Shown here one piece after another: positions 20,569 through 36,400 of a stretch of 64,000 nt of DNA (position 1 is its first letter; each line of letters starts with the position of its first letter). Source of the DNA: Hormiphora californensis. Its lineage: Eukaryota > Ctenophora > Tentaculata > Cydippida > Pleurobrachiidae. Both the position numbers and the translations under genes were made by a program. Location of the stretch: contig CM035351.1 of the NCBI GenBank assembly GCA_020137815.1, positions 1,767,909 to 1,831,908 on the forward strand, given 5' to 3'. The notes beneath the pieces were generated by a model, which searched no databases, was not told the DNA's origin, and worked only from the letters and a program-made list of their open reading frames with translations.

Positions 20569-22860
20569 ATGTCAGCAGATTACCAAGGAGCTCATGTTAG
20601 AGTTCAGCTCACTAACGGGGAATCAATGGAAGGGATCGTATCATCTCTCACATCCTCCCTCCTCTCCCTAACACCTGCAGATAGACGGGTTAGTTTTAGA
20701 TTCAATGTTTCAAAACTAGTTTTCAATCAGCAGTATAATAATTTTAACCAGCATATACATATAGTAGTTTTAACCAACGTCATATTTTTGCAGAGCAGCA
20801 AAATTGATTTGTTTAGTTACGAGGTCGCAGATCTGGAAATACTCGATTTGAAACCATCCCAAAAGGAAAGGTAAGTTAAATTTTGAGAGTCGTAAACCTT
20901 AGGTTACGGTCCGTAGCCCAGAGTAGGTAGTATCATTAATCAAACTAAAGATGATGAACTCCTAAAGTAGTACAATACATTCACCCTTCAAACAAAAGAT
21001 ATTGTTTTGTTATCGTTTATTATTTCAATTCTAATTCCCTTATTTTCAGCAGTAGCAGTAGTCCCTCACCACCCCTTCCTCCATCCCGTAAACCAGTATC
21101 CATTATGAAGAGACAGAGTCCACCTCCCCTCGTTGAAAGACACGATGGTCGCAAAAAGGTACATAGTTGGAGCGCGCGAAGTGGTCTGTGTTGTATGTTA
21201 GCATTCAACTTTACTCGCGCCCACTGCTACAGTCTCAGTCTTAGAAAGCTATTCCCCGATGATTAGATATCTCATATCAGCTTGTTGCTTCGAGCTTCCT
21301 TAATCCGTTAGAAGCTTACCAATTCTAATTACTGGCTTGCTATTCTAATACTAAATTTCGTTACAGGGCAGTGCCTTCTCAGTTCCAGTCTCCCGAATTG
21401 ACACAGATTTCGACTTTGCGTCGAGTAACAAGCTTTTCCAAAAAGACGAGATATTCGATGAGTGGAGGGCACAAGAAGGGAGGGAATGTTAGTCATCACA
21501 ACCCAGAAAAGATAAAGCCATCCGGAGATGGTGCTACGCAGATCCCCAGTCCGGACATTTACCTTCTCAGGGGAGTTCCAGACAGACGAGAAGATTCCAG
21601 TAGTTGGATTGTCCTTGTCACGTCGTATAGCTGTATTCAAGAATGCAATTAATAGTGGTCTGAGTTATAGTCACGTTGTCAGTGTAGCTGGTATGGCAAT
21701 GGCCCAGATGACCATCCAGCTTCTAGGTGGAACATGCCGGGTTAACCCTCAGAATCATAACAAACCACCTGTGGCAGTGGTGTTAGTGTCCAGTGGGGAT
21801 GGGGGTAAGGTGGCCCTAACAGCTGCACTACACCTCTCTCAGCATAGTGTCAGTGTACAGGTGTTGGTCCTTGATAAGCCTCAGGGGTGCGATGGAATGC
21901 TGAATGTCCTTAGCAAGTATCTGGTACAGAGTGTCTCCTGCCTTCCTGCTGTGGTGGATATCATCATTGATGGAATCCAGGTAATAACTTGTTATGTACA
22001 TTTGTATTTCGAGGGTGGAGCTCGCCAAAAGGGGTCGAGCTAGGCAAGTAATAACCTCACATACACACACCACATATAATATCTATTGTCGTGTTCACGT
22101 TAGTTAGTAAAGGCTATACTACTGTTATAATAGGAGAGAGAGAGAGTAAGCAATCCAATATTCAATATTGCATATTTGTGGGGTTATGGTCTACCAATAA
22201 GATATACTATAAGTGAGGGAAGATGATTGCATTTCTATCGAAAGTACTCGAAACATGTGCGGTTGAGATTGAATGAATTTAGACATTCTCTCACTACCCC
22301 CCATCATTCATCAACCCCTTCAAGATTCAACCCCCTTTCAGGACAGAAATACATTGCTTCGTTGGCCTGGATGGTTGGATTCAGTTATTGACTGGACGGA
22401 AGAGTCAGCAGCCCCTCTTCTAGCAATTGATCCTCAGCACCCCAACAAACTCCCCAGAACACCACCTGTAGCTAAATGGAGCTGTGCTCTCGGGGCACCT
22501 CTCTTGTCACAAGGCAATGTAAGTTATTCCGGTTGTTCAAACTAAACAGTTATATTATTATGTGATCAGTGCGTTGCTTTACCACCCTAGTTTCCTTGAT
22601 GGTTAGCCTGTGAAGCCACTAAATGAATCCCTTGGTTACGAAGTCACCCCTGTTATGAGCTATTATAGCGCGGAGGGGTAATTTCATTACCAACTGAATC
22701 GCCAGCTCACAGTTATCAAATCCCTCCTCTCCGCCAGGTTGGTCGATTGTTCCTCATGGACATTGGCCTATTTCCCTCGGCCTTCCAAGATCAAGATATT
22801 GCTTATACCTCACCCTTCTTTGATAAATTCGTGATACCTCTACACCGGACCACCTCCTGA
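20569..22860 (+). CDS. EDC3: Enhancer of mRNA-decapping protein 3
   Basis: Seven exons (20569-20688, 20794-20870, 21050-21158, 21367-21487, 21550-21980, 22342-22518, 22738-22860) give 385 residues with all phases consistent. Residues 1-65 fit an LSm domain (GAHVRVQLTNGESMEGIVSS, SYEVADLEILDL). A short Ser/Pro linker follows, then the FDF motif (DTDFDFASSNKLFQKDEIFDEW) that contacts the DDX6 helicase. The C-terminal half is a YjeF_N-like dimerisation domain (MTIQLLGGTCRVNPQN, KWSCALGAPL, GRLFLMDIGLF, FDKFVIPLH). EDC3 scaffolds decapping complexes in cytoplasmic P-bodies. The linker is shorter than in the 508-residue human protein. Intron 4 is only 62 bp. TTCTAG lies 11 nt before the ATG. Confidence 0.93.
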
Positions 22861-22999
22861 TAACCAGACTACACACCATGTTGACCCCTCCCTCTATCAC
22901 CACGTCGCGCTCTCTGTGTGTTCTGAGCTGCTTCATCAGTTCTCTTGTTATTAATTGTCCTGAAGAATATGCAATGTTTCAATAGAACCGTTTTTTAAT

Positions 23000-23405
23000 A
23001 ACCCCGTCCTACACCTACTCCCCCGCCCTCCTTCTACTCTCCTCCCTCCTTCTACCCCCTCCTTCTCTACTGACTACCCCTCCCTCCTTCTACCCCCTCC
23101 TTCTCTACTGACTACCCCTCCCTCCTTCTACCCCTCCCTCCTTCTCTACTGACTACCCCTCCCTCCTTCTACCCCCTCCTTCTCTACTGACTACCCCTCC
23201 CTCCTTCTACCCCCTCCTTCTCTACTGACTACCCCTCCCTCCTTCTACCCCTCCTTCTCTACTGACTACCCCCGCCCTCTTTCTACTCTCCTCCCTCCTT
23301 CTACCCCTCCCTCCTTCTCTACTGACTACCCCTCCCTCCTTCTACCCCCTCCTTCTCTACTGACTACCCCTCCCTCCTTCTACCCCCTCCTTCTCTACTG
23401 ACTAC
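23000..23405. repeat. C/T-rich minisatellite downstream of EDC3
   Basis: About ten head-to-tail units of roughly 38 bp with the pattern CCTTCTCTACTGACTACCCC then TCCCTCCTTCTACCCC. Copies vary by C-run length and by occasional loss of part of the unit. One strand is almost pure pyrimidine. It starts 140 bp after the EDC3 stop codon. Confidence 0.9.
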
Positions 23406-23687
23406 TCCGTCCTTGAGTGCTGCTGACTCAGTATACAACGTGTCTAAACCTTACCTACTTCAGTACTTCGTCATCAGCATTCAAAACACTGAATACGACA
23501 TTATCAGTATCTTGACATATCAGTTTACCTAAACAATAATGATGAAGTGAAATATCAATGTCTGGCCAAATAACTCGGATAATGCAGGAAGAAATCAATA
23601 TCTCCCTGTCTCCACTTTACATAATTGTTCCCTTGATTTACCATTTCAACTCTAATGCTATACCTTCTATTTAGTTTACATGGCAAG

Positions 23688-27326
<3,639 letters not shown>

Positions 27327-27798
27327 TTATTGTATGCGTCACCATGACATTCTGTTAGAGATATGGGGAGAAGGGGAGAGAGATGGAGGGAACAGGGGAG
27401 AGATAAATGAGAACGGGAGATAGCAGAGACTAGAGATATATTGGGGAGACAGTGCCATGATAGCTTCAGTCTGAACTTCAGACAAGGGAGAGAGAGCAAT
27501 CGATAACCATTTAACTTGATTGGTACTTCATTCTTCATACCAACTCCATTTCACCGAAGTTTCTCTTCTTTGATAGCTCCAGGCAGTGCGAGTATCATGT
27601 TGTTGGCGAACCCAGAGCAGCAGCAGCTGCTAGAGGTGTCACGTGGTCACATCACGTGTGCCTCTTCCTTGCATAGCACATCTACCACGTGATACCCCAC
27701 GTGCCCCCTGACCTGCCTAGTGTTTTGTGCCGCGCTGGTCACCTGATATATACCACGTGATCCCCTACAGAGAAAGAGAGAGAGAGAGGGGTGGAGAG

Positions 27799-27806
27799 TG
27801 ACGTGG
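27799..27806 (+). promoter_or_regulatory. UPRE-like motif upstream of RAMP4
   Basis: TGACGTGG matches the core of the unfolded-protein-response element bound by XBP1/ATF6, about 1 kb before the RAMP4 start codon. Several CACGTG/CCACGTGA motifs lie nearby (27640-27770). RAMP4 is UPR-induced in mammals. A single 8-bp match is weak evidence. Confidence 0.3.
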
Positions 27807-28051
27807 CGTTGTGTTGTCTTTACCTGCGCCAGCCCCCCTTCTTCAAAGAGCCCCCCTCTCTCTCGTGTTGCTGCTGCTCCTTGGTCCTCATCGTGTTTGC
27901 TTCCTTGTTGAGTGTGTGTAATGGAAGCTGTGCGTGCTGTGCTGTACAATTATTATACACGTAGCAAGTGAAGACTCTCCCTGTAATACACGTCACCTTG
28001 TGTGTACACGTGTCTCAAGATAGGAAGAGTGAGAGGGAGAGTGAGAAAGAG

Positions 28052-28054
<3 letters not shown>

Positions 28055-28110
<56 letters not shown>
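28055..28110. repeat. (GA)n microsatellite
   Basis: About 28 GA dinucleotides in the intergenic stretch 27327-28795. Apart from this, the hairpin element at 28344-28451 and E-box-like CACGTG motifs, I see no gene there. Confidence 0.95.
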
Positions 28111-28112
<2 letters not shown>

Positions 28113-28343
28113 ATAATATATATAGTGTTGTATTTCTTGCTAACGGTCTAATTATGCTTTTCTGTGTACCAAACGTCCCCTACATCTTTGTATATACAGT
28201 GTGATAGTCAGATATTTATTTCAGTATCGTGTTATAAATCCATTTGTTTCATTGTTTTATGGTACTGAGTCCTCTAACGAAGACTACAGCTGTCCTCTCC
28301 TGTCCTCTTTATCTCTCTAGCCTACCTTTCCATCTACCTTTTT

Positions 28344-28451
28344 GTGGTGCTCCGTCATATTATATTGGCCGCCCGCATAAAGTGTTGCCTACGACGGGCG
28401 TCGTGGGCGATGCTGTGCGAACGGCCAATATGAAGGATCAAGGAGCACCAC
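28344..28451. mobile_element. 108-bp imperfect hairpin element
   Basis: GTGGTGCTCC...ATATTGGCC at the left pairs with GGCCAATAT...GGAGCACCAC at the right (about 26 of 28 positions allowing two small offsets). The interior has a second stem-like pair (GACGGGCGTCGTGGGC). It lies about 350 bp upstream of RAMP4. It could be a miniature transposon; no clear target duplication was found. Confidence 0.5.
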
Positions 28452-28795
28452 TGTCTCCATGCAATAATTCATTTGTCCATCTCCCCTGTCCTATATTTTA
28501 CCATTGTCCATTTGAATATATTCAAATGATACTGGCATCCCTCTAATGCATTTTCCTTACAACATCTCTGAGTACCCTTTGAAACTGAAGAATCCATTAG
28601 CCAACACATATATGCATTTTGACACCTGGAATTGAGCATATTTCAACATATTTGAACATTATAATGCCATCCCCTCATGCCATCGTTCTCTTTCTTGACC
28701 TCGCCTCCAACTTCTGTTATGCAACTAACCCCGCCTATAACATCTTCCATTGCTAACCCGAGCTACTTCTCTCCAATAGCTCTCCAACCCACACA

Positions 28796-29824
28796 ATGGC
28801 CGCTGTGCAGAGGATGAAACAGGCTAATGCCAAACACGACAGCAACATCAACAAGAGAGGCGTCGTCTCCAAGGTAACGGGGGTTGTCATGGTAACGGGG
28901 GTTGTCATGGTAACGGGAGTTTTCATAATAAGGGGGGTTGTCATGGTAACGGGGGTTGTCGTGGTAACGGGGGTTGTCATGGTAACGGGGGTTGTCATGG
29001 TAACGTGGGTTGTCATGGTAACAGGGGTTGTCATGGTAACGGTGGTCGTCATGGTAACGGGGGTTGTCATGGTAACGGGAGTTGTCATGGTAACGGGGGT
29101 TGTCATGGTAACGGGGGTTGTCATGGTAACGAGGGTTGTCATGGTAACAGGGGTTGTCATGGTAATGGGGGTTGTCATGGTAACTGGAGTTGTCAAGGTA
29201 ATGGGGTTGTCATGGTCCTCACCATACTGTGTCTTTATGAGGCTGAAGGCTCCATTGCAGTATAACAGCAACATTTTGCTTTCTTTTGAATTTCGTGACA
29301 ATTGTTTCATTCCTAGACAATTTCATATTCTCTCAGTCTCAGTAGAAAACTGTCAGAGTATTGGCCTGACAGGTAGAAAGGCGGTATAGGTAATCTTAGG
29401 TGGTCTGGACTCTGGGTAATAAAAGGGGCCTGAGTAATCAAAGGGACTAAATCCTCCCACCCTCTCGACTAAATAATTTCTCTTTGTGTGAATGAAGGCA
29501 ATTTATGTGCTAAATTTTGAAATTTTGTCTCGCCTAGACCTAGACTGAAAGAGAATATGAACATGTTGTTCAACAGCTTTTCTCTTTCTTTACCCACCTT
29601 GGGCTCATATTATTTCTTTCAACTCATTCAACCTGCATATTTTTTAAGTATTTAACTTTAAGCACCTCTTTATTGAACCTACCCATTCTCAATGAGTATT
29701 CTAACCCCCAATATATTTTCAGCCCAAGGAGGAAGCAGCCTCTGTTGGACCCTATCTAGTTGGACTGTTCCTGTTCCTTGTCTGTGGATCTGCCATTGTC
29801 GAGATCCTCCAGAGTTTCCTCTAA
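28796..29824 (+). CDS. SERP1: Stress-associated endoplasmic reticulum protein (RAMP4)
   Basis: Exons 28796-28873 and 29723-29824 give 59 residues. The N-terminal cytosolic part reads [20 protein letters not shown] and RGVVSK, followed by [20 protein letters not shown] and [13 protein letters not shown], a single tail anchor. This matches RAMP4/SERP over its whole length (about 66 residues in mammals). RAMP4 associates with Sec61 and stabilises nascent membrane proteins during ER stress. The 849-bp intron begins with a minisatellite whose first unit includes the 5' splice site. CCAATAG lies 12 nt before the ATG. With SSR4, SSR1 and SEC61B this is the fourth translocon gene within 22 kb, all on the plus strand. 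Confidence 0.95.
28873..29216 (+). repeat. 18-bp minisatellite of X-box-like units in the RAMP4 intron
   Basis: About 19 head-to-tail units of roughly GGTAACGGGGGTTGTCAT. Each unit junction gives GTTGTCATGGTAAC, which fits the RFX X-box consensus GTHNYYATRRNAAC; about fourteen units keep it perfectly. The first GGTAAC is the splice donor of exon 1 (AAG|GTAACG), so every unit also carries a donor-like ATG|GTAACG. Confidence 0.95.
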
Positions 29825-30442
29825 ATCCCATCCTTCAGAGAATTGTGGAGAGCGGTGTGGAGGACATTCCGCAGCTTGAGATCACAAACAACGTGGACAT
29901 TTTTAATTGCATTTCACACACACAATCATCTGACGCATGGAGAGTGTTGGAATGGCTCATTAACCCGATCTAGTGAACCAACAACACCAGGGAACACTGT
30001 ATTGTTTCTTGTTGGGTTTCTTACTCAACAAATATTGTTTCGGTGTGCGAGTGAGTTGAGTGGTGGATTTTTAAACCGGTTTTGAGCAGTGTTTTTTCTA
30101 GGATTTAACGGTTTACAGTGAGAGAAATAATCAGGGAAAGTTTAAAAAGGAAAGTTAATTCTGTACATTTGTTGATTTGCTATAATAACACAGTTCAGAT
30201 AAATAGCGAGAAACGACTATGATTCTTATATTAATTCCCCAATATAATAATATCTGCTCAAGTCTGAATCTCTCTATAAGATCAATGAGATCATGTGTAT
30301 TTATAGAGCTGACAGATTGGCTTCACATGCACACCTCGAGAATGGTGCAATCAGTTTAACTTTACGAGCGATTTGTTGAATTTGGGAAGAGCATCTCTCA
30401 CTCGACCGGGGCTAAGGGAATGAGTTAAGTTGTCAGTGCATG

Positions 30443-31860
30443 TCAGAGATGATTTGATAAAATATCTGTCTGGCGCCGCCAGACAGTAAAATAGTACCTT
30501 GTTTTAGAAATTCCCTCGGAAGTGAATCCCCGGAATAAGCCATGCTCTGCTGGTTCTTCAAGATTAGCGGCCGTTTGGGAGCGAGTATTGACCGGCTTGA
30601 AACGACTGAAAGGAACGGAATTTAAGTCAGAAAATAGTATAACACTCAAACTAAGTTAATTCATCCCCACATGAGTATGCATGGTTATTGTGTAATGTGT
30701 CTACCTGACGAGTAGCTTATCCCTGACTTCTAAATGGTTGAATCTTCTAAGATCCTTGAGGTCTCTGTCTATCATTTTGAGTGGTATCTGGGGGTCTAGG
30801 GATATCTTTGGTAGGAAGGCACCCCGGGGCAGACGACGGAACTTCTTGATATTGATATCTTCGTTATCCACGTCCTGGGAGTGGGAGTTAGAAAGCAGGA
30901 ATTGGGGAGTTAGGGAGTTAAAGATTGGACTATTGGAGTACATTGTTAGGTGCAGTGGCCAGTATAGGGCTGTTTTGAAAGGTTGTCACTTGTCAGAGCA
31001 TTGTCCTGACAGTGTTAGGCTTATCCAGGGAGTAATTAGTGAACCCTAATGGTGTCGCACGAAGTAGTTTTAGTTATACCTGCATTAGGCGAAGGAGGGA
31101 GTTTTTGAGGCAGTTGATATCTTCAGTTGACCTGATAAGATTATTCATTTCGTGATCAGGTAGCATCATGATGTTCCTTTGCACTACCTTCCTCTCCTTC
31201 CTATACCCCTCTATACTCTCCTCTAGTTGCTCCATCTCCTTCTGGAAACAATTCGATCGGGCCTGCAGCAGGGAGGAGGAAGTTGTTGTTGTTCAGTTGT
31301 ATTAGAGAGGGAGAGAAAGAAGAGTCGCGTGAAAGAGAGGGAGAGAGAGAGAGAAAGAAGAGAGGGAGAGAGATGGTGTGTGTAGCTTGACTTGGTGTAT
31401 TATATAAATTATAAAGTGACGTGTGGCCATTGTCTCGGGTTCTTCTACTGTCCATTGTAAGCTATGTACCTACGTAAGCTACCTACGTCCAACAATCTTG
31501 AACTATAAGAGGGAGGGAGTGTAGCAGTTAATATTGTAGCTAGCTAGAGCTTGGGTTGATCTACCGAACCCTCTCAAGTAAAATGCGGGAGCTTGCGAGG
31601 AACAAAGAAAGCCCCTACATGGTCACTATATTCACTAACAATTGAACTACTCATACAGATGAGAAATACTTCCCCCTTACTCAACAAAGAAATACATGAT
31701 CAGATGAGCACTACACCTTTCTCTCATTGTCTAGGACACGAAACTGGAAGTCCAACTGATGCATCACTCGCATGTTCTTCTGTCTCACTCTCTTCATGTT
31801 CCTGAAACTCTGTTCCTGCATCCTCCGACGGGCCTTCAGCCGCTCACCAAAGGAAGACAT
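30443..31860 (-). CDS. Uncharacterised coiled-coil protein
   Basis: Exons 31860-31717, 31262-31080, 30874-30705 and 30605-30443 join in phase and give about 220 residues. It is very basic and helical: MSSFGERLKARRRMQEQSFR, then KRVRQKNMRVMHQLDFQFRV, a long charged coiled coil (QKEMEQLEESIEGYRKERKV), and IDRDLKDLRRFNHLEVRDKL. There is no signal peptide, membrane helix or catalytic motif. I do not recognise the family. The last exon contains a possible extra donor (AAAACAAG|GTACTATT at 30498), so the final 18 residues may be replaced by another exon. It lies tail-to-tail with RAMP4. Confidence 0.6.
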
Positions 31861-32780
31861 AGTGTGGTGGACGGTTAGCAAAAGAAAACGAGATAGATTT
31901 AATGAGCTCTTGTGAATTGACCTCCTGCGTAGACTGAAAGAGAGGGAGAGAGACATTCCACAGCTTCTTTCTAATCACCGGCAGTTCACATTGACACACA
32001 CTCATTGTACTGGCACATTAGGTTGCTCTGGAAACCGCTAAAAAGTGTGATTGTGTACTTGTGGCTACCTGTATGGCGCAGCAGAGCCCATCTAAGCGCA
32101 ATCAAATCGGGGTCAGGTGGCTGCAGGTATTTTACCAGTCACCAGACGGTCATTGTTGTTCTGTTTCATCCACTCTCATGCCCCAATGGCTCTCCCCTCT
32201 GTGTGTGTTAACACACTCCGACACGCTGCCCAACACCTGGAGACTGTTCCCTCCGTGCCACTCCACAGCTCCTTTCAAGGTGGCCCCTGCCGCCGCCCGA
32301 TCTCGCTGCGCGCAAGCAAGATCGCGCGCCCAACCCTACTTGTGTGTCACCGCGGGTTCCGTCTATTTGGATCTGTACTTTTTGTTGAAAAGGAAATAAA
32401 GGACACAGTCTCTCTGGGACAGCGTTTTTCTCTCTCTGTGTGGCGAGGAAGCTTTTTAGCAAGGAAGTTCCAACCGTGTACAAGACAAACACTGCTCCAT
32501 CTTCTTCTATTTCACTTCTCATCTCTCTCTTTCAGAAAGTCTTTCTCTCTCTCTCTGCTCGAATGTGAGAAAGGTGGGGAGAAGTGTTTTGCTTTTAATT
32601 GGGAGAGGAAGTACTGTGTATTGTTGGATGGTAATCGAGTCACACTCCCTCCCTCCTTACACAGTGTCTGGGTGAGTGGGTGGCTGTGCGGCCCACAGAG
32701 AGAGTGATACTTCTATCCGGGAACAAATTAGAATTGGGCACGATCTCATTGTTTGGAATTAAACGTTAAATATTTAATAT

Positions 32781-33104
32781 ACAAACCACAGGGGTGTAGG
32801 AATGATTTTTCAAGTGAGGGGGCGAAGTCACGTGACCAACTACAGCGCTGGCCAGCGCCCAAGAAAATTTTTTGTGAGCAAGATTTAGCCACCTATTCCA
32901 TTGCATTTACTATACATCGGGCGGAGCGACAGCGGAGCCCGAGAAAATTTTTAGGATTTTGAGCCAAAAAGTCATGATTTCGTCATTTGGGAGTGAGTGT
33001 TGACTGTTGACTGTTGGCGACAAAAGTGAGGGGGCGAACCTGGCCAAAAGTGGGGGGGCGGCCGCCCCCCTCGCCCCCCCTATTCCTACACCCCTGACAA
33101 ACCA
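32781..33104. mobile_element. 308-bp hAT-type MITE
   Basis: The element 32789-33096 has perfect 15-bp inverted ends CAGGGGTGTAGGAAT / ATTCCTACACCCCTG and a perfect 8-bp target duplication ACAAACCA at 32781-32788 and 33097-33104. CAGGGGTG ends and 8-bp duplications are the hAT signature. The interior has G-rich subterminal repeats (GAGGGGGCGAA) and no transposase. The flanking 31861-32780 has no recognisable gene. Confidence 0.9.
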
Positions 33105-33447
33105 CTAAAACACACAGAAAATAATAAATCTGATAAATAGCAAATTTCTCTCACTCCTTTATTTGGTGTATAGTAAATACGATTTCCTTTTCTTTACCCA
33201 ATAAAATAGTTCACATTTGTAAATATACTTCAAAGATTTCTCAAGGCCAGCTCAACACATCAAGTATGTACATCACACACTCATCATTTCTCTCTTATTT
33301 TCTCTATCTTTTTCTCATCTAACACCTTCTAACTCCGCCTAACTCTCTTTTTGCGTGCATGTATGAGAAGCTATGGAAACGAAAAACTATAACGCAGAAA
33401 GACAGTCTCTCTCTCCTTGTTTCGCTGGAAGAGTGTGTGTAATTCTA

Positions 33448-36400
33448 TTACAAACGAGTGTCCTGTTCTAGGTCTGGGTATAGACGGACATCTCGGGTCT
33501 TTCCCCCACTTGGAGTCCGAATCTGAAACGAGGGGGTGTTAGAGAAATTATAATTATCATGCACAACTTCCACATGATTCCAATCCTAAATCCGCGCTTT
33601 CTGTCCCGTCACAAACTCATCAGCTGCAAGCACAGTGTGCAGTGTCAACTGTCAGAGGGATATTGAGTTAAGACGGAGGATCTTACACACTCATTTGGAG
33701 TACACTGTGTGTCTGGATGTACTACATTAACACAAGGCTAGGAACACTCATGGGTAGTTTAAATGGGCAGCAAAGCGCGAATTTAGAATAGAATCATGTG
33801 AACATTGCAATATAAAATCCTGGTGAGAGAGAACGTGAAAAGCAAACGTTCACAAATAAAATATGAGAGCGTAGATCAACAGCTAATAGGATGACGGGTT
33901 ATAAATTTTCACACACAAAAGTATAAACTATGCTTCAACCACAATATTTAACATAAAGCCCCGTGTTTCATGCAACATTAATTTAACACGCTTGATTCTC
34001 TTACTTATGCTTCAATACATTTAATTTCTTTTTAAACGGTCGTTGAAGTCTCATCTAGCAACTTTTTCCTGTCTTCCTTCTGGGAAATTGGTGAATAACG
34101 ACTAACGTGGGATGCGTCTCTCTCTACCTTGTCAGTCTGTCAGTCAGTCTGTCTGTCTCATACAGTGGATGTTATGTCTGTCATTTTGTCCGGATTTAGA
34201 GCTCGTCCCTCTTCGAACTACAAATGTTACAAAGGAATTACAAATGCTAAGAGGGTTACAAAGAGTTGAACAGTCATTTTCTATTTCATTACATAAACAT
34301 CTCCATCATTCTACCATACTGAACAATTTACCTGTTTCTCTCCATCACTTGAACCCAGAATATCATCCAATACCCCCAGATCGTACTTATCATCCAACCA
34401 GTCCACGAAGATTGAGATAGGGATCCAGAATATACTGGAATTTTAGAGTGTGTGTAAAATCAGATGTAGCTACTCAGAGTTACATTTGAGTAAAAACTGA
34501 AGAATAGAAGCTATTCCGTCAATTTCTCAAAAATATTGTAACGTGTAAAAACTTGAAACTGATGGTAACCACGGTAACGCACACACCTGGTAACCATGGT
34601 AACACACATACCTGGTAAATATGATGATTGTAAAGACAATATTGTTCTTGAACCACCTCAACACCATATTAACATCAATCTCGTCCATGAGTTCCCAAAT
34701 CCTCTCCTGTATGTCCTGGGCTCCAATCTCACAGACACCCACGTAGCAGTGTCCATTACCACACAGCTTACCATCGGTGAGGTTACCAACAGAAACAGAA
34801 TTTTCCTTCAGTGGCTCACAAGTTGAATTAACGGTGTCCTGGCAGCAAATCTTACACTGCATAGGGGGATGGGCTGTCAGTATATAGTAATCATGTAGAT
34901 TGTAGAGTGCAATAGTAACCCTGTCATCACACACAGCATACACATCAATTACAGTATTATACTTCTCACAAGTTCGACTAACAACCCTCTACTAGTCGCG
35001 ATAGTTCAATAGGGTTCCCCGACACTCCCCTAGAAGAAGAAGAACCATATAATACTTACAATATCCTCTGCACCGCTACATAGACACGCTATCTTATTCT
35101 TCTGTTCGCACTTATCCTTGCATTCGCCCCCGGTACACTTTCCATTGTCGTAGCAGGGTGCATTGTCAACAAAATCACCCTTTTTGTTACACTGCCTGGA
35201 TAGGGGATACAATTAGAAACAAAAGGGGCCGGGTTTGTTATGTTTTAAACCTCCTTAGCGGCAAGGGTTCTAACTTCTAACCCTCCTTTATATTATAAAT
35301 ATAAATAATATATAAAATATTTATATTTGTAAAAAGGTAACAGTTAACTTACCCGTCAGCACTGCACTTCATAGTTTCAACGCAGTCTCGACTCAGGGTT
35401 GTATTGATATTTTCTAGGCATATAGTGCCTTCTGCCTGTAGCTGACATGATACACAGCATTTCGAATCTGAGTTGACAGGCTGGAGGAAGAGAGATATAT
35501 GTGAGATTGAGAGTTATTGAGAAATATGATAGGTGGTCACTGGTCGGATAGACTGTGAGGAGGTGTGGGATTCGAATTACGCAAAATAAAATGACAGTGT
35601 GAGCCACACAAGAATTATGATAAGTTTATAATAATTTGTGGGTATATCTGCACTGTCTCACCTCACAAGTAGATCCAGAGGTGAACTGGCAGTTAACACA
35701 GCAGTCAGTATCCTCCCCAGCATCACATTCCTCTCCCTCCTCCACGTAACCATTGTTACACACAGCAGCAGTGGCAGAGACAAAACATAGATCTGACTTG
35801 GCTACCAGCACCTGGAAAAATTGGGTATGATATACCCCTCTGTTTCTTTCCCTCCTGCGCTGTACAGTGTACTCTCTCATGATATCGCGTGTGCTACGTC
35901 TAATAGTTCGGGTCAGTGAAAAAAGAAAGAGGGTACACGGTGCCCTACTGGAAAAAGAGTGTTGGCTCGTGCTGTTCATGTAATAAAGATTGAAGAGAGA
36001 TGTAATTTGATATTACTTTGGAATAGAATAGTTCGTGAGGTGTTACCAGCCGACAAATCTTGTTAATCGACTACATAGTATATATTGAAATGCTGAGGTA
36101 CAAAATAATAGTTTCAATTCTAACCCAACTCAAACAAAGAAAACACGAGTAACTCACATCATTGATGGCCTGTTTGGAACAAGGTGAGAACTTGTTGTTA
36201 TTTCCCTGAGACCCATCCACGGCGGCTGGGAACATCAGGTATCTGTCATTGTTAGGAGCACACTCCTCACTCGTATCAGAATCATGGGAACTTCCCCAGT
36301 TATGCCCGAACTCGTGACCTAAAAAAAGGGAGAGGGTACTGGTAATGGTAGTGGACTAAAATCTAATGCGTTTCAAAATCGGAAACTACTGCCAGGCAAA

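Noticed and set aside
28753-29310. Long minus-strand frame encoding repeated PVTMTT, and plus-strand frames of GVVMVT or GCHGNG type
   Set aside because: They are translations of the 18-bp minisatellite in the RAMP4 intron, open only because the unit length is a multiple of three.
32208-32707. 196-codon plus-strand and 104-codon minus-strand frames
   Set aside because: No domain, no conservation cue and low-complexity composition; judged chance frames in a non-coding gap.
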